Source of the DNA: Dipodascopsis uninucleata var. uninucleata
Taxonomy: Eukaryota > Ascomycota > Lipomycetes > Lipomycetales > Lipomycetaceae
Direction: 5' to 3'
DNA length: 64,000 nucleotides
NCBI GenBank assembly: GCA_030568195.1
Contig: JAJLTO010000016.1
Span: 186,001 to 250,000 of the forward strand
A model generated the notes under the pieces. It was not told the origin of the DNA. It made no database searches and saw nothing but the letters and a program-made list of their open reading frames with translations. The position numbers and the translations under genes were made by a program. Shown one piece after another: positions 10,274-21,759 of this stretch. The first letter of the stretch is position 1; each line of letters opens with the position of its first letter.

Positions 10274-11735
10274 ATTCTATAGAAGTTCGAATGCTCTGCT
10301 CTTGATCAAATAGATACACGGGCAGGATGGATCAAATCAAAAGAAAATTTGCAAGAATATGATTTTTTAGAATCACTCTCTGCTGCTAATAGATATGTCA
10401 GTTGTTGGCTATTATATCTCAGACCATTAGCACAACTTACCGCTCAAACGTTGATATCTCACGATATTGCCTGCAAACTATTATTCAGTTGCTGCTCTTT
10501 CTGTCCAGTAGTTCCTCAAGTCTTGACTGGAAGGAAGGAAAAAGGAAATTTATGATACACGGGGAAAGGACGACCTTTTTACACTTATCAAGATCTTGGC
10601 TAGATGACGAGTACGTGGGTGAAGAGCCACATGGACTGGTCCAGCCAAGCCACGGCTATGCGACAATGCTCTAGTGGCCACTCCATTTGTGCCCTTAGTG
10701 TTACTAAATATCACATATAGGTTTTGTTTTTTATCCTCAAATGTGAATAGAACACTGCTTCCAGCCACAGAACACGCAAGCCTGTACAACAATCCGCCTC
10801 AGTCTGCCCATTCACTGTAGCAGTTCCAGCCCCTTAGGTCAGTATATAATTACGGCTCCTTCCGTGGATAGCGCTATTGGAATATCTTTGAGAGAGCTTA
10901 CGCCATCAAAGTTTTTCATTTCCGCAGCAAAAGTGTCTCCGCTGCAGCGAGGAATAATGAATTAATGCTACATGCAATAATGTTGCTACGGCAACCACAT
11001 GGCTGTCCAAATGCGGAATTACCCTAAAATATATCTCAAACCACGTTGCCAATCACGTGATGTTTTGGCTCAGGTGAGGACTGAGGGCGGGTGGAAGTTT
11101 AGCTCTACTGAACGAGAGCTATCTAGTGCAAGCCATTGGGCATTGTTTGTGAAAATTGGTGAACTTGATTAATATTTATTCAAGGAGACTTGCGAATTGT
11201 ATGCTACAGGTATGTTATTGTTATTATCGTAATCGTAATGCGTATACTATGTGGGAGCCGCGGATGCTGTCTGTTACGACTATAACCAAGCGATATTTGA
11301 TCGCAGAGTGCTCTGCAGCTCAAATATGAAGATTATTGGTCTATAAGTATTAATGTACTAGCAGTTTCAAGAACGACGTGCTACTTGGTTTAATAAGATT
11401 CATTGCGACAGACAGACAGAAATGTTTATCTTTTATCATACTTCCGAGCTTCCTAGAGACTAAGTTTTGGGTTTAGTTTAGATACCGTTCCACTAAGTTT
11501 GGATCTGACTCGTGAGTCGAAGTCTTCATATTGTTAGCTTAAACGGAAAATCCTGATATATTAGCAACCTTACGCTCTAATTTTATCGTTTGACTTACAT
11601 ATATCTACTAGTTCAGCCGGCTGCTCCTTTTGACAGAATTTGACATTTATTAGTTTGGTACTCGTCGTATTGACTTAGCGTGTGAAAAGGTACATCTTTA
11701 GTCACACAAGCACTAGAGCTGAAACGAGGGAAATC
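10274..11735. promoter_or_regulatory. Divergent promoter region of CREG-like gene and PsuG-PsuK gene
   Basis: This 1.46-kb gap contains only short ORFs without signatures. It holds the X-box-like palindrome at 10982-10995 and a TCACGTGA E-box centred at 11053-11060. No RNA gene was recognised. Confidence 0.4.
10982..10995. promoter_or_regulatory. X-box-like palindrome (RFX-type site)
   Basis: GTTGCTACGGCAAC has perfect 5-bp GTTGC/GCAAC arms around a 4-bp centre. That is the same arrangement as the site at 4777-4790. It lies about 710 bp upstream of the CREG-like start and 740 bp upstream of the PsuG-PsuK start. Confidence 0.35.
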
Positions 11736-14407
11736 ATGCTGCGTCAATTGCATATGTCAAAGTCCTTTGGACGTATGACACAATGTGCTCATACTTCACT
11801 CTTCAAGGCTGGTCAACTTCGAAGCATTGTGTCGTTTCCAAAGCTCAGAATTCATCCGGAAGTACAAGATGCGCTCAAGACAGGCAAGGCTGTCGTAGCG
11901 ATGGAGTCCACCATCCTTACTCACGGCATTCCTCGTCCTGACAACTACGCACTTGCAGTGGACCTGGAAAAGACTGTTAGAGATCTCGGTGCTGTACCAG
12001 CAACAATTGCATTTATTAAAGGAGAGCCTGTCATTGGTACTACACCAGAGGAGCTTGAGTTCATCTGCAATCCCGGTCCAGATTGCGTCAAGGTCTCAAG
12101 AAGAGATATTGCCTATGTTATGTCTCATGGAATCACTGGAGGAACGACAATTGCCGGTACCATGATCATGGCTCACCGCGCAGGAATTAAGGTATTCGCT
12201 ACTGGTGGACTAGGCGGAGTACACCGGGGTGCCGAGACTACTATGGATGTTTCTGCGGATCTTGAGGAGCTTGGTCGTACTCCGGTTGCTGTTGTGTCTG
12301 CTGGAGTCAAGGCTATTTTGGATCTGGAAAAGACATTTGAGTATCTAGAGACGAAGGGTGTGTATGTGTCAACTTATGGACCAAAGGGCGCGAACATCCC
12401 TGCGTTTTACTCTAGAGATTCGGGTATTCCTTCTCCTTATAACTTTCAGGATCCTGCCGAGGCTGCTGCTGTTATACGTAAGTAATGATAAGTATATATG
12501 CCTTATTCAGTGACAAAATACTAATATATCCGCGCGCTTATAGATGCTAGCAATCTTATAAATCTCCAATCAGGTCAACTTTTCTGTATTCCACCACCGC
12601 CAGAGTTTGAAATCCCAGCTGCAGAAATTGATGAATTTATTAACCGGGCGGTTATCGATGCAAATGTCGCAGGGATCAAAGGGAAGGCTATTACTCCTTT
12701 CTTGCTCAACAGAGTCTTAGAGCTCACAGACGGAAGGTCTTTGCGCTCCAACAAGGGATTTGTCAAGAATAATGTTATACTTGGTACCAAAATTGCACTG
12801 GAGCTTGCCAAGCATGAAAGGTCAACCCCTGTATCTGAGGTGAGCTAGATTTCTCTTTTTTAAATGTTAAGTGATAATTTGTATCTCCCTCAGATATAGT
12901 CCTGGGCCTTCAGTATACTGACTTTGTTCACCTATGTTATTCTGATTCTACTATGTGATGATCGGTGTACATAATTTGTTTTATTTAATGTTATATGGAC
13001 ATATTTTTATGGTTTAGATCACTAATCAAAATCTTCTTACCTCTCTATTTTTTCTTCTTTCCATTAATTTAGATTTCTTCCCGACCTCTTACCACTACTA
13101 GCACTACTCTACCTTCATCTAACTCTCAGTCTTTAGCTTCGATTGCTTCTGAAACTCAATCTCTTTTGCAAAGTCGAGGGACTACTGGGGAAGGTGATCC
13201 AGATTGTCTTGTTGTTGGTGCAGTCGCTGTTGACCTTACTTGTGATCTGACAACCGCTCTATATAACGACCAGTCGACATATATTCATACATCAAATCCT
13301 GGGGCTGTTTACCGAACTCCAGGTGGAGTTGGATTTAATGTCTTTTTGTCAACTAATTACGCTTCTAATAAGTATGTATCTGTTAAGCCGACGTCAAGAA
13401 TGATATCAGCAGTGGGCCCTGATGCACGAGATCTGGCTTCTACTTTAGGCTTATCTCCAGTAGATGCTTCTGCTCTTGACCTTTCTGGAGTTAAAGTTGA
13501 TCCAAACGGTAGAACAGCTCAATATATCGCGATGCATGATCTGAATGGTGAACTCATTCTTGCTTGTGCTGATATGGCACTTGTAGAGAACTTTCCCTTC
13601 GATCATATTGAATCGGAATTTGAGAAGCTGTCTAGACCGCCTCTATGGGTTGGTGTGGATGCAAATCTGGATCCTAAACCATTACAAATGGCCTTGTATT
13701 GTGCAAAAAATGCTGGAGCCAAAACATTGCTAGAACCTACTTCTGTCGTGAAGTCTCGAACGTTATTTTCTTTGTCAAAATGTAAGACAATACCTTGTCA
13801 GCTTGTTGACGTAGTCACTCCCAACTATATCGAATTGGAGGCTATGTTTACGGAGGCTAGAGATACAGGAAAGTTCGAGGAAGCTGAATGGTGGTCGGTG
13901 GTGGATTCTCTGAGTCTCGGTCCACAGTACAGAAATGCTATTTCCACACTCGCTGCACGTAGCAAGGTAGATATTCTTGCTGATAAGGGCCTTGTACAAC
14001 AAGCAGTTCACTTGTTGCCATATGTTCCTAATATATTTGTCAAACTTGGACAGCATGGCGTGCTGACTGTCCAGCTAGTAAAATCACAAAAAATTGACCT
14101 AAGCGCTTCATCTCTCAGCTCTTCTGATAACGTTGTTGTCTGGCGTGGTAATGGTGCTTATTCAGTTGTTATAAAACATCACCCTTCACATATTCTTGAA
14201 ACCGGAGTTGTGAGTGTCACTGGGGCAGGTGATTCATTCGTTGGTGTTGTATTGGCGGAGCTCGTAGCTGCCACCAAGAATGGCAATCCTGATGTACTCG
14301 CTAGCCTTAGTGAAGTTACTAAAATTGTGGACCGAGCGCAGCGCGCGGCCGTTCTAACGCTTAAGAGTCGTTTCGCCGTCAGTCCTGAGATCAAAAATCT
14401 CGAGTAA
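11736..14407 (+). CDS. Bifunctional pseudouridine-5'-phosphate glycosidase / pseudouridine kinase
   Basis: Three exons, 11736-12477, 12544-12839 and 13073-14407, encode 790 residues. Intron 1 (66 nt, GTAAGT...TACTAAT...TAG) and intron 2 (233 nt, GTGAGC...CACTAAT...TAG) both restore the frame. The first half is PsuG-like: Glu57, Lys119, His163, Asp175 and Lys192 sit at a constant offset of 26 from the catalytic residues known in E. coli PsuG, so the glycosidase should be active. It splits pseudouridine 5'-phosphate into uracil and ribose 5-phosphate. The second half is a PfkB-type sugar kinase with GAGDSF near residue 730 (catalytic Asp733), expected to make the pseudouridine phosphate. A Ser/Thr-rich linker joins them. 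The basic, Ser-rich N-terminus before residue 45 resembles a mitochondrial presequence. The ATG at 11736 was chosen; the upstream in-frame GTG is unlikely. Confidence 0.92.
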
Positions 14408-14895
14408 AATACTGCAAAATTACATATTATAATAGACATTTGGATATCAACAAAATAAAAATTATTTTAAATAATATAACATTTATGATGCTAATTACAA
14501 TCGAAGCACATGCAATAATGATCAGCTCTTCCTGAGTCATATATCATTTCTCCATATCACTTATTTCCAACCTTCATGTCCTGAGAACTAAAGACGGAGC
14601 AGATACATATATAAAACTAAAAACAAAAATCAACAGATATTCTCCAATCCCATCATATATATATCATACAATTCCGAACCAATTAGTAAACATTAAGCAA
14701 TAATATCAAAACGGAATTGATATTACAGAAAATTTCAATAAAAAAGTATTTTCCCGATTAAGCAGGCCCTCAATAATGGTAATGCCTAACTCCAAATATT
14801 TATAACTCCTTCCAGAACTTCTTTGTGAAATACCAAGAAGCAATAAACAAAAACATGGTAATAAAATGACTTATGAACAGTTATTCCTTATATGA
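14408..14895. other. Convergent intergenic region
   Basis: AT-rich 3' flanks of PsuG-PsuK (+) and the tyrosine phosphatase (-). Nothing else is seen. Confidence 0.5.
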
Positions 14896-17264
14896 TCATA
14901 CCTGGCAGTTCTTTCCTTTCTCTTCAAAATTTACCTGTTCGTTTAGACGATCAACTACCCAAACCAGAACACTTTCGTAACAAATAACGAACTGTCGTAA
15001 GCTCTGAACCATAGATAATCTCTGCGTACGGAAATCGTTGACCACCTTATAAACAAGATCTTCAGTACTTTGAAGGCCTGATACACAGTCCGTGAGGAAT
15101 TCTTTCTGATGCTTCAGAATATCAATAACTGTATCGACCGTACAAAACGTACCAGTACGGCCACATCCAGCGCTGCAATGGACAATAACAGGATTCTGTG
15201 GTTGTACATCATCTATGATCATGGCATCTTTATCAGTTTCAGGCTGATTAAAGGAATCTGCGAGCTGACTAAGTGATACTATATCAATAGGATCTGCAGG
15301 TGCACCAAGATCAGGCCATGACACATACTGGATATGCGTCACTTCTAAAGGCTGCTTGCCGCTGTCTTCGGTATCCAAGAGCGTGAACTTTCTAACTTGC
15401 ACCTTGGTCTCAGTACGTTGCGAAAGCCTTACTTCTTCCTCATAAATAGTGTTCAATATGAAACGACCATATCGAGACTCATTCCAGTATGAATGGCACT
15501 TGACCTGGCCACCTTCAACAACAGGAGTAAGCATAACAATCACACGAACATTCTTAGACCACACGACAGACCAGAAGTCTTCAAATGTATCAGGTAACGG
15601 ACCTTGCGTAGCAATGTATCGCTTCATAGAAAATGGAACGGAGACAAAGCTAGCATTTATATAATCTGAAGAGCCAGGCCCACATTCAAGTTTGACACGA
15701 GTATGGTCGTAAGGGAAGATATTATTGTATCTGTTTTTTGCTCCACGTTCAATAGCAGCACTTATACTGTAATTATGATAGCATTTAAGTTTCTTATCAG
15801 AATCGTTCTCACCAGGACACTCACACTTCTCGCTGCAATTATTTGACCGCGAAAACGCTGCTTGCAGCCGACCTTGTTCCGACTTTTCGATTTCCAAAAA
15901 CCTATTAGCCACTAGAGACGCACCATTGCGCGATAATACCACGCTCTTAAGCCATGCTGGTAATCTTCTCTGAATAGGATATATTAAAGTACTAGGTGCA
16001 TTGATAGGAATTGGCTCACCAACACCATTTATCAGATCGGTATTCTGCCTAATATTAGAGAAAAAAGGTGTAGCAGCCGCAAGTTTCTTGAGATTCGGTA
16101 ATCGCAGACCAGAACAAGACACTACACAAGGTGCCCTAGCAGCTATCGTTGCATCACTAATCTCAGTAGACTTACTGCTTTTGCTGCCATTTTCTTGGTG
16201 TTCATCGTCTTCAAAATCCTTTTCAATTAACGGACCATAGTTTTTTGAAAACTCAGCTATGCCACCTATAAAAACCTATTAGAAACAGCTCGAAAAGTAT
16301 AAGATAAATAATAAAAAGCACTACCTCTTAGAAATGCCACACGGCCATTGAACTTTTCTTCATTCAAAAACTTTTTAGCAGTCTGGTAGACTGGACAACT
16401 CAAGCTTAAACTAATAGTGGATGCATCATATAACACGATACGTTTCTTCTCCATCCAATTTTTCATTAAATGCCGCTGTTCTGGCGCGAGCGAGTCCAAA
16501 ACCTTAGAAATCGTGAAAGCCGGTCGCTTAAGTAAAGTAGATGGTACGCAAACGTTCAGAGAATCCTTAATATGCTCACTCTGATATTGTGCAAACGGCC
16601 TAACATCAAGCAGTAAAAATGTAGGATCACTTGCACTTAAGAGCTGGGCAAGCTCAGCCGATCCCACAACGTCTATCTGCTCCAATTCACTTTGAGGAAG
16701 TGATATATTACTCTGCACTGATTTGGCGCTAGAAAGAGATGCAGCTGAGCGAAGACTGTACGCAGCCTTGCACGCAGGAATTTTTATCGCCGGATTGTAA
16801 AGCATGCTCTGACCAGACAATCCCCTATTAGATGTCGATAATGACTCTGTAGAAAAAGACGTTCCTGAAACTGGGGATAGCAGATTGCTATTATTTGCGG
16901 ACGCCATACACGGTGTAGCGGGTGTCATAGAACCAGAGAACTCGTCTGAAGGAAGGCTACTTGCGATTCGACCATTATTGATCTTTTGATGGCAACCAAA
17001 GTCGAAAAAGGATCCCGTATCTAATTCTGTGGCACTTGTCGCTGGTGTCGCGAGTGGAGCATGCGTTGCTAATACATTAAAATTAGCCGACCGTTCGTCC
17101 TTCAGTAATCTCTTGTTAAGTTGTCGTAGTTGAGGACGTGGAATGTGCAGTTTGCCCTGTAGTTGATGATGCGCACCCAAACCACCACCATCTGAAGCTG
17201 TCGAGGGCGAAACTGCATCAGCTCCATGGCCAAAGAAAGGCTCATTGGCGACTGAAGATGCCAT
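14896..17264 (-). CDS. Protein tyrosine phosphatase with rhodanese-like domain (Pyp1/Ptp2/Ptp3 type)
   Basis: Two exons read on the minus strand, 17264-16325 and 16265-14896, encode 769 residues. The 59-nt intron starts GTAGTG, has CTAAT near its end and closes TAG. Splicing rebuilds VAFLRGGIAEFSKNYGPLIE, a typical junction after the rhodanese domain. The N-terminal 190 residues are Ser/Thr-rich. A rhodanese/CDC25-like module spans about residues 200-325, but its active-site loop (RIVLYD) has no cysteine, so it is a docking domain. The catalytic phosphatase domain has WPD (Asp632) and HCSAGCGRTG (Cys677, HCX5R). This architecture is that of fungal MAP-kinase phosphatases, which dephosphorylate Hog1/Sty1- or Fus3-like kinases. 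An ACGCGT palindrome lies about 200 bp upstream. Confidence 0.9.
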
Positions 17265-20067
17265 TATGATAAGATTAATTCTGCCAGGTGCTACAGACTG
17301 TCAGTGGCACGTTCAAAGATGCGTAACAGATTTGAAAATGGTGATGCTATCCCTTTTTTTCCTTGGTTTGCTGCACTATAGCAAGAATATCATACGATAT
17401 TTCAACTGCTCCTCGTTGACTCCGACAAAGTATCGCCTTCTATAGAGCAGTGCGGGAGCAAGAACGCGTTCTTAGTATCTTCCAGATATCTTCCAATGTA
17501 TTACAGATGGCTTTCTGATGGTTATCGATGCTGCTTTTTTATTCTCCAAAAAACTCCCTGGCGACTAGAGAAAGATTGGTCTTGATAAATATGGATGATT
17601 AATCGTTGCGCGGAAGACTACAAAAAAACTCTTTATTAATGGCGGCATATTTTCAGGTAGGAGTAGCGTTATGGCGCTATCGAATACTGATGCCATGTTT
17701 GTGCCATATTCAGAGTCTACTATTTGAAATTTATGCCATAATAAAAGTGCATCATGACATATAAGACGGGATTTATAGGAGTGCGCCACCCGAGAACGTA
17801 CTTATGACGTCATAGACCCCATCTCGTGTCATAACCAGCTGCCTAATTGCATAATCGGGTTACAGTTGAACTGGGTCAGGACACGCGGAGCTTTCTACAT
17901 AGTAGAACACATTTACCAATTTCGCTTGGTACAATAGGGCTAGGTCAGACTAGTACCTGGCCAGCACTTAGTTACAAAGTTACCTGTAAGTGACACAATG
18001 ATGGAATCAAATTAGAGCTTCTGTGGCCACTTGCTACTGAATAAAGCCAATTCAATAGGCAGAATCGAACTCGAATACCGTAAACTGGTTAATCACCTTT
18101 GCCACTATAGACCATTTGTACTCTCGAGGAAAATTTTTAGTCTTTAAACTGTAAAGCTCGTTGATTGTCGGAGCTTTTGACGTTTGTGGAGGAAATCAGG
18201 AATTCATCGTGGAGTATATCATGGGTCTTCTGACATATTTTTCCCAGTGGTGCTATCTATAGAACTACGCAAATACTAAATTTCTATATAAAGCACTTTA
18301 TCGTACCGAGCTGCACGGCACTGCACTATAAATTTAGTTTTTTTCTATGCTATTACTGCCGTTATTATGGATGTAGCAGCATAAAAGTTGCTGTATGACG
18401 TGTATGACGATGATAATTATAATACAAGGCCATTGATGATTAAGTAAACTAAATACTGCTGACTAAGATAGCGCTCTCCTTACAATTGTCCCACACAAGG
18501 TACGGGGTACCTATTGAGCATAAATGCAGACTCATGTGACACTTAAACCCATTTATGCTGCGTATGAGAACCACGAGGCATTACGAGAGAGAGTCTCCAA
18601 TCACATCGCTGACGTCTCAAAATCTACACTATAGTAGTCTCAGACCCAGACATTATCGTAGAAAGTTATTGTAACTGTCTCTATCTACGTGTGTTCTCCG
18701 AGCGCAGCGATTTTAAGTGTCCGCAAGATATGGGCAGGGAGGAAGTTGTACCAGTATTTCCTCAGGTATATTCTCGGGTAATTTCCCTTTTAGGTACTCA
18801 AATGCGCTTTATGACAGCAGCGTTACACCACATCTTGTAAATAATGCCAGTTCAGGCTAAGCTATCTAAGACAAGCATTGGCCAGGTTTCTGACCCAGTC
18901 AGGGACCTCTGCTACGTGCTCGAGTTGATTGAAGGGAAAAGCAATAAATCGATCGTCTCAACACCATGTTTACCCCCGATGTAATAGTACTAATGTCGAA
19001 CTACTGCTGCAGTAATTTTATCATATTATCGTAAGACAAGTATCTGTCTCTATTCTCGTAGACTTTTCTAGAAGTGGAAGGTACAAGAAACTTGCTCTCA
19101 AGATAGCCCGTATGGGGAACCTTGCTTTATTACAAATGATAACCTCAGATTCAAATACCATTATTCGATCGCCGCTCATGGAAAGAATGAATGATCGTTA
19201 TAAACAAATGCTCTGATGCAAGGTCTTCTACACATTGTTGCACTATCGTATAGGGCAGCAGAATGCATCGCTAGCCAGTAGGAAAACCCTAACAGCTGCG
19301 GAGTAGAATCTTGCTAAACCTCACTATAGATAAGGAAAGACAGAATCTTATCGAGGGCGGCGGGCTGGCCGCGGTTCTACTTGCTCTCGGCGACTAGATT
19401 GTGGTATTTTGAGCAGTAGCTGTCTGCTTTGTCAGTGGTAACTATTGTATTTCGTAAGCTATTGGTCCGTTTGGCTCTGTGCAAAAATGCTTCGACATAT
19501 AGTCCTGCATCGTGTATGTATGGCAGTCCGAACTGCCGTGAGCTTAGCGAACGTGCTTCGTGTTTTCGTCCTATACATAGACGATATACGTTCTTTAGGT
19601 TTATCGGCACATTTTTTATTGGTAGCGGTCATATTCGCATTTGTATAGGCTGTGAAGGAGTCGATAAAAGAACCACTTGATATACACGAGGTATCTGTGT
19701 AGCAACCCAAATATGTACTCGCCATATGTAAACTAGGTATGCTCTCCATCATGAGAATCAATATGCTGGTGACAAAGTCATCGCGCGCGCCCCAAGCAAG
19801 CCAACTGACGCCAACCGAATGTTGCGTAAATTGTGGAAGGACTATTGAAAGATAAACCGAGGCGCCATTCCGAACGCCATTAAAGAATGGCTGGATAGTG
19901 CAGTAAACTTAATTGATAGATCCACTATTGCCTCGAAATCATATTCACTCCAACACAGGATATCCGGAATAATCGCTTTATATTACAGTCCTTGCGTTGG
20001 TAGCAACTTCAATTCCTACTTCTTTAGACATAATCATTGCAACATTTGGACGGATTGAATTGACACA
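17265..20067. other. 2.8-kb divergent intergenic region without a clear gene
   Basis: The region lies between the phosphatase (-) and dihydropyrimidinase (+). Overlapping ORFs of 65-100 codons on both strands at 19377-19761 lack ATG starts of quality and family patterns, so they are not annotated. A 14-bp palindrome with an MluI box lies at 17460-17473. A weak tRNA-like A/B-box pair on the minus strand near 18061-18109 does not fold. Part of the region must hold both promoters. Confidence 0.45.
17460..17473. promoter_or_regulatory. Palindromic MluI cell-cycle box
   Basis: AAGAACGCGTTCTT is a perfect 14-bp palindrome centred on ACGCGT, the MBF (Mbp1/Res-Cdc10) binding core. It lies 196 bp upstream of the tyrosine phosphatase start. 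The extended form AACGCGTTC recurs in the RNR2 promoter of this window. Confidence 0.45.
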
Positions 20068-21759
20068 ATGGACGGTGAATTTGACGTAAGTTGCCCATTC
20101 AGTTGGTAGTCGGTGCTATCGCAGAGGTGTTGGGAAGTTGTCATTGCCGATTGGTAGATAAGCAAGGGCGATACTGGTCTTTTAAATGCTCGTCACAAAG
20201 AACCTTGCTGGCTAACATTCATATTTCAGACACTCATTTTAAACGGAAAGATCGCCACGGCTGCTGAATGCTTTCCTGGTGACATCGCCATTAAGGATGG
20301 AAAGATTTATGCAATTGCACCTGATCTTAAGGCATTCAAAGCAAAGAATGTCATTGATGCTGAGGGCGCTTACATCACCCCAGGTGGTGTTGATGGTCAT
20401 GTTCATGTAGATCAGGAATCGACTCCAGGTGGTCAAGATTACCCATACAGAGGTTCTGATGGTTTCGAGAGTGGTAGTCGAAGTGCTATTGCTGGTGGTA
20501 CGACCACTATGTTACCATTCGCTATGCAGCACAGACACAGACCTGATCACACTCTCGAAGATGTCATTGGTCACTACCATGAATTGGCTACAGGAAACTC
20601 CTATTGCGACTACGGATTCCATTTGATCATCACTGATCCAACACCAGACAGATTGGCTGAATTTCCCACTTTGATCTCTCGACACGGTATATCATCTGTC
20701 AAGCTGTACATGACTTATGACAGACTTAAGCTCAACGACTACGAGATCCTCCACACTATCTCGGCTGCTCGTAAGGAGGGAATCACTCCAATGATTCACG
20801 CCGAGAACATTGATATCATCAGCTTTTTCTCTGAGGAGCTCGAGAAACTCGACTTGCTCGACCCTTATTCTCATGCTCGATCTCGTCCCGCGTTGGCCGA
20901 GCACGAAGCTACTAACCGTGCCATTGTTCTTTCGGAGCTCATGAATGTTCCTATTTTGCTTGTCCATGTTTCTTCTCCTGGATCAGTTCAGCGAATCCGC
21001 AAGGGGCAGGGTAAAGGTCTTCCAATTTACGCTGAGACTTGTCCACAGTATTTGCTTCTTACTGATCATGGACTTCAGCAGCCTAACTACGAGGGTTCTA
21101 AGTGTGTCTGCTCTCCTCCACTCCGCCCATCTAAGGAAGATCTTGATGGATTGTGGAATGGTCTTCGAAATGGAACTTTCACCATCATTTCGTCTGATCA
21201 CTGTCCATTCCGTATGGATGAACCTCTCGGAAAGCCTGTTGCCATTAAGGATTCTGGAAAGGAAGGCGGTGATTGGCGTCTTATCCCTAATGGTATCCCA
21301 GGTATTGAAACCCGTGTTCCATTGCTTTTCACCTTTGGTGTCTGCACTGGCCGTCTTTCAATTGAGCGTTTCGTTCAGCTGACTTCTACCAATACTGCTA
21401 AGCTCTACGGTATGTATCCTACCAAGGGCACTATCATGCCAGGCTCTGATGCTGATCTGGTCATCTGGCATGCTGAGGGCAAGTACAAGCCAACCAAGCT
21501 TACTAATGCTATGCTCCATCATAATTGTGATTACACTGCTTTCGAGGGCATGGAAATGCTTAACTGGCCTCGATTCACTCTCTTGCGTGGTGAGGTTGTC
21601 TGGGATCACGATAAGGGCGAGGTCACCGGTAGTAAGACGGCTGGTAAGTTCGTCAAACGTGAACCATCCTGGTTTGCCCGTAACCAGATACTCTTCGATG
21701 ATCACACTCGTTACCAATTTAAGAACGAATGGCGACCAAAGTACGATGGTTTCCCTTAA
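20068..21759 (+). CDS. PYD2: Dihydropyrimidinase (two exons)
   Basis: Two exons, 20068-20085 (six codons, MDGEFD) and 20230-21759, encode 515 residues. The 144-nt intron starts GTAAGT, has GCTAAC near 20212 and ends CAG. The protein is a cyclic amidohydrolase with a full binuclear metal site: His63 and His65 (DGHVH), the lysine that becomes carboxylated (Lys164 in SVKLYMTYD), His196 (IHAEN), His252 (LVHVSS) and Asp329 (SSDHCPF). GGTTT and the overall pattern fit dihydropyrimidinase rather than allantoinase or dihydroorotase. It opens dihydrouracil or dihydrothymine to ureidopropionate in reductive pyrimidine breakdown, known in Lachancea kluyveri (PYD2) but absent from S. cerevisiae. The first exon is easy to miss: an ATG inside exon 2 would remove the metal-binding HxH. 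Confidence 0.92.

Noticed and set aside
18061-18109. tRNA-like A/B-box pair on the minus strand (AGTTCGATTCT and TAGTGGCAAAGG-like)
   Set aside because: The T stem pairs at only two of five positions and no acceptor stem can be formed, so neither a tRNA gene nor a clear tRNA-derived repeat is supported.
19377-19761. Overlapping ORFs of 65-100 codons on both strands
   Set aside because: They depend on non-ATG starts, overlap each other on opposite strands and show no family pattern.
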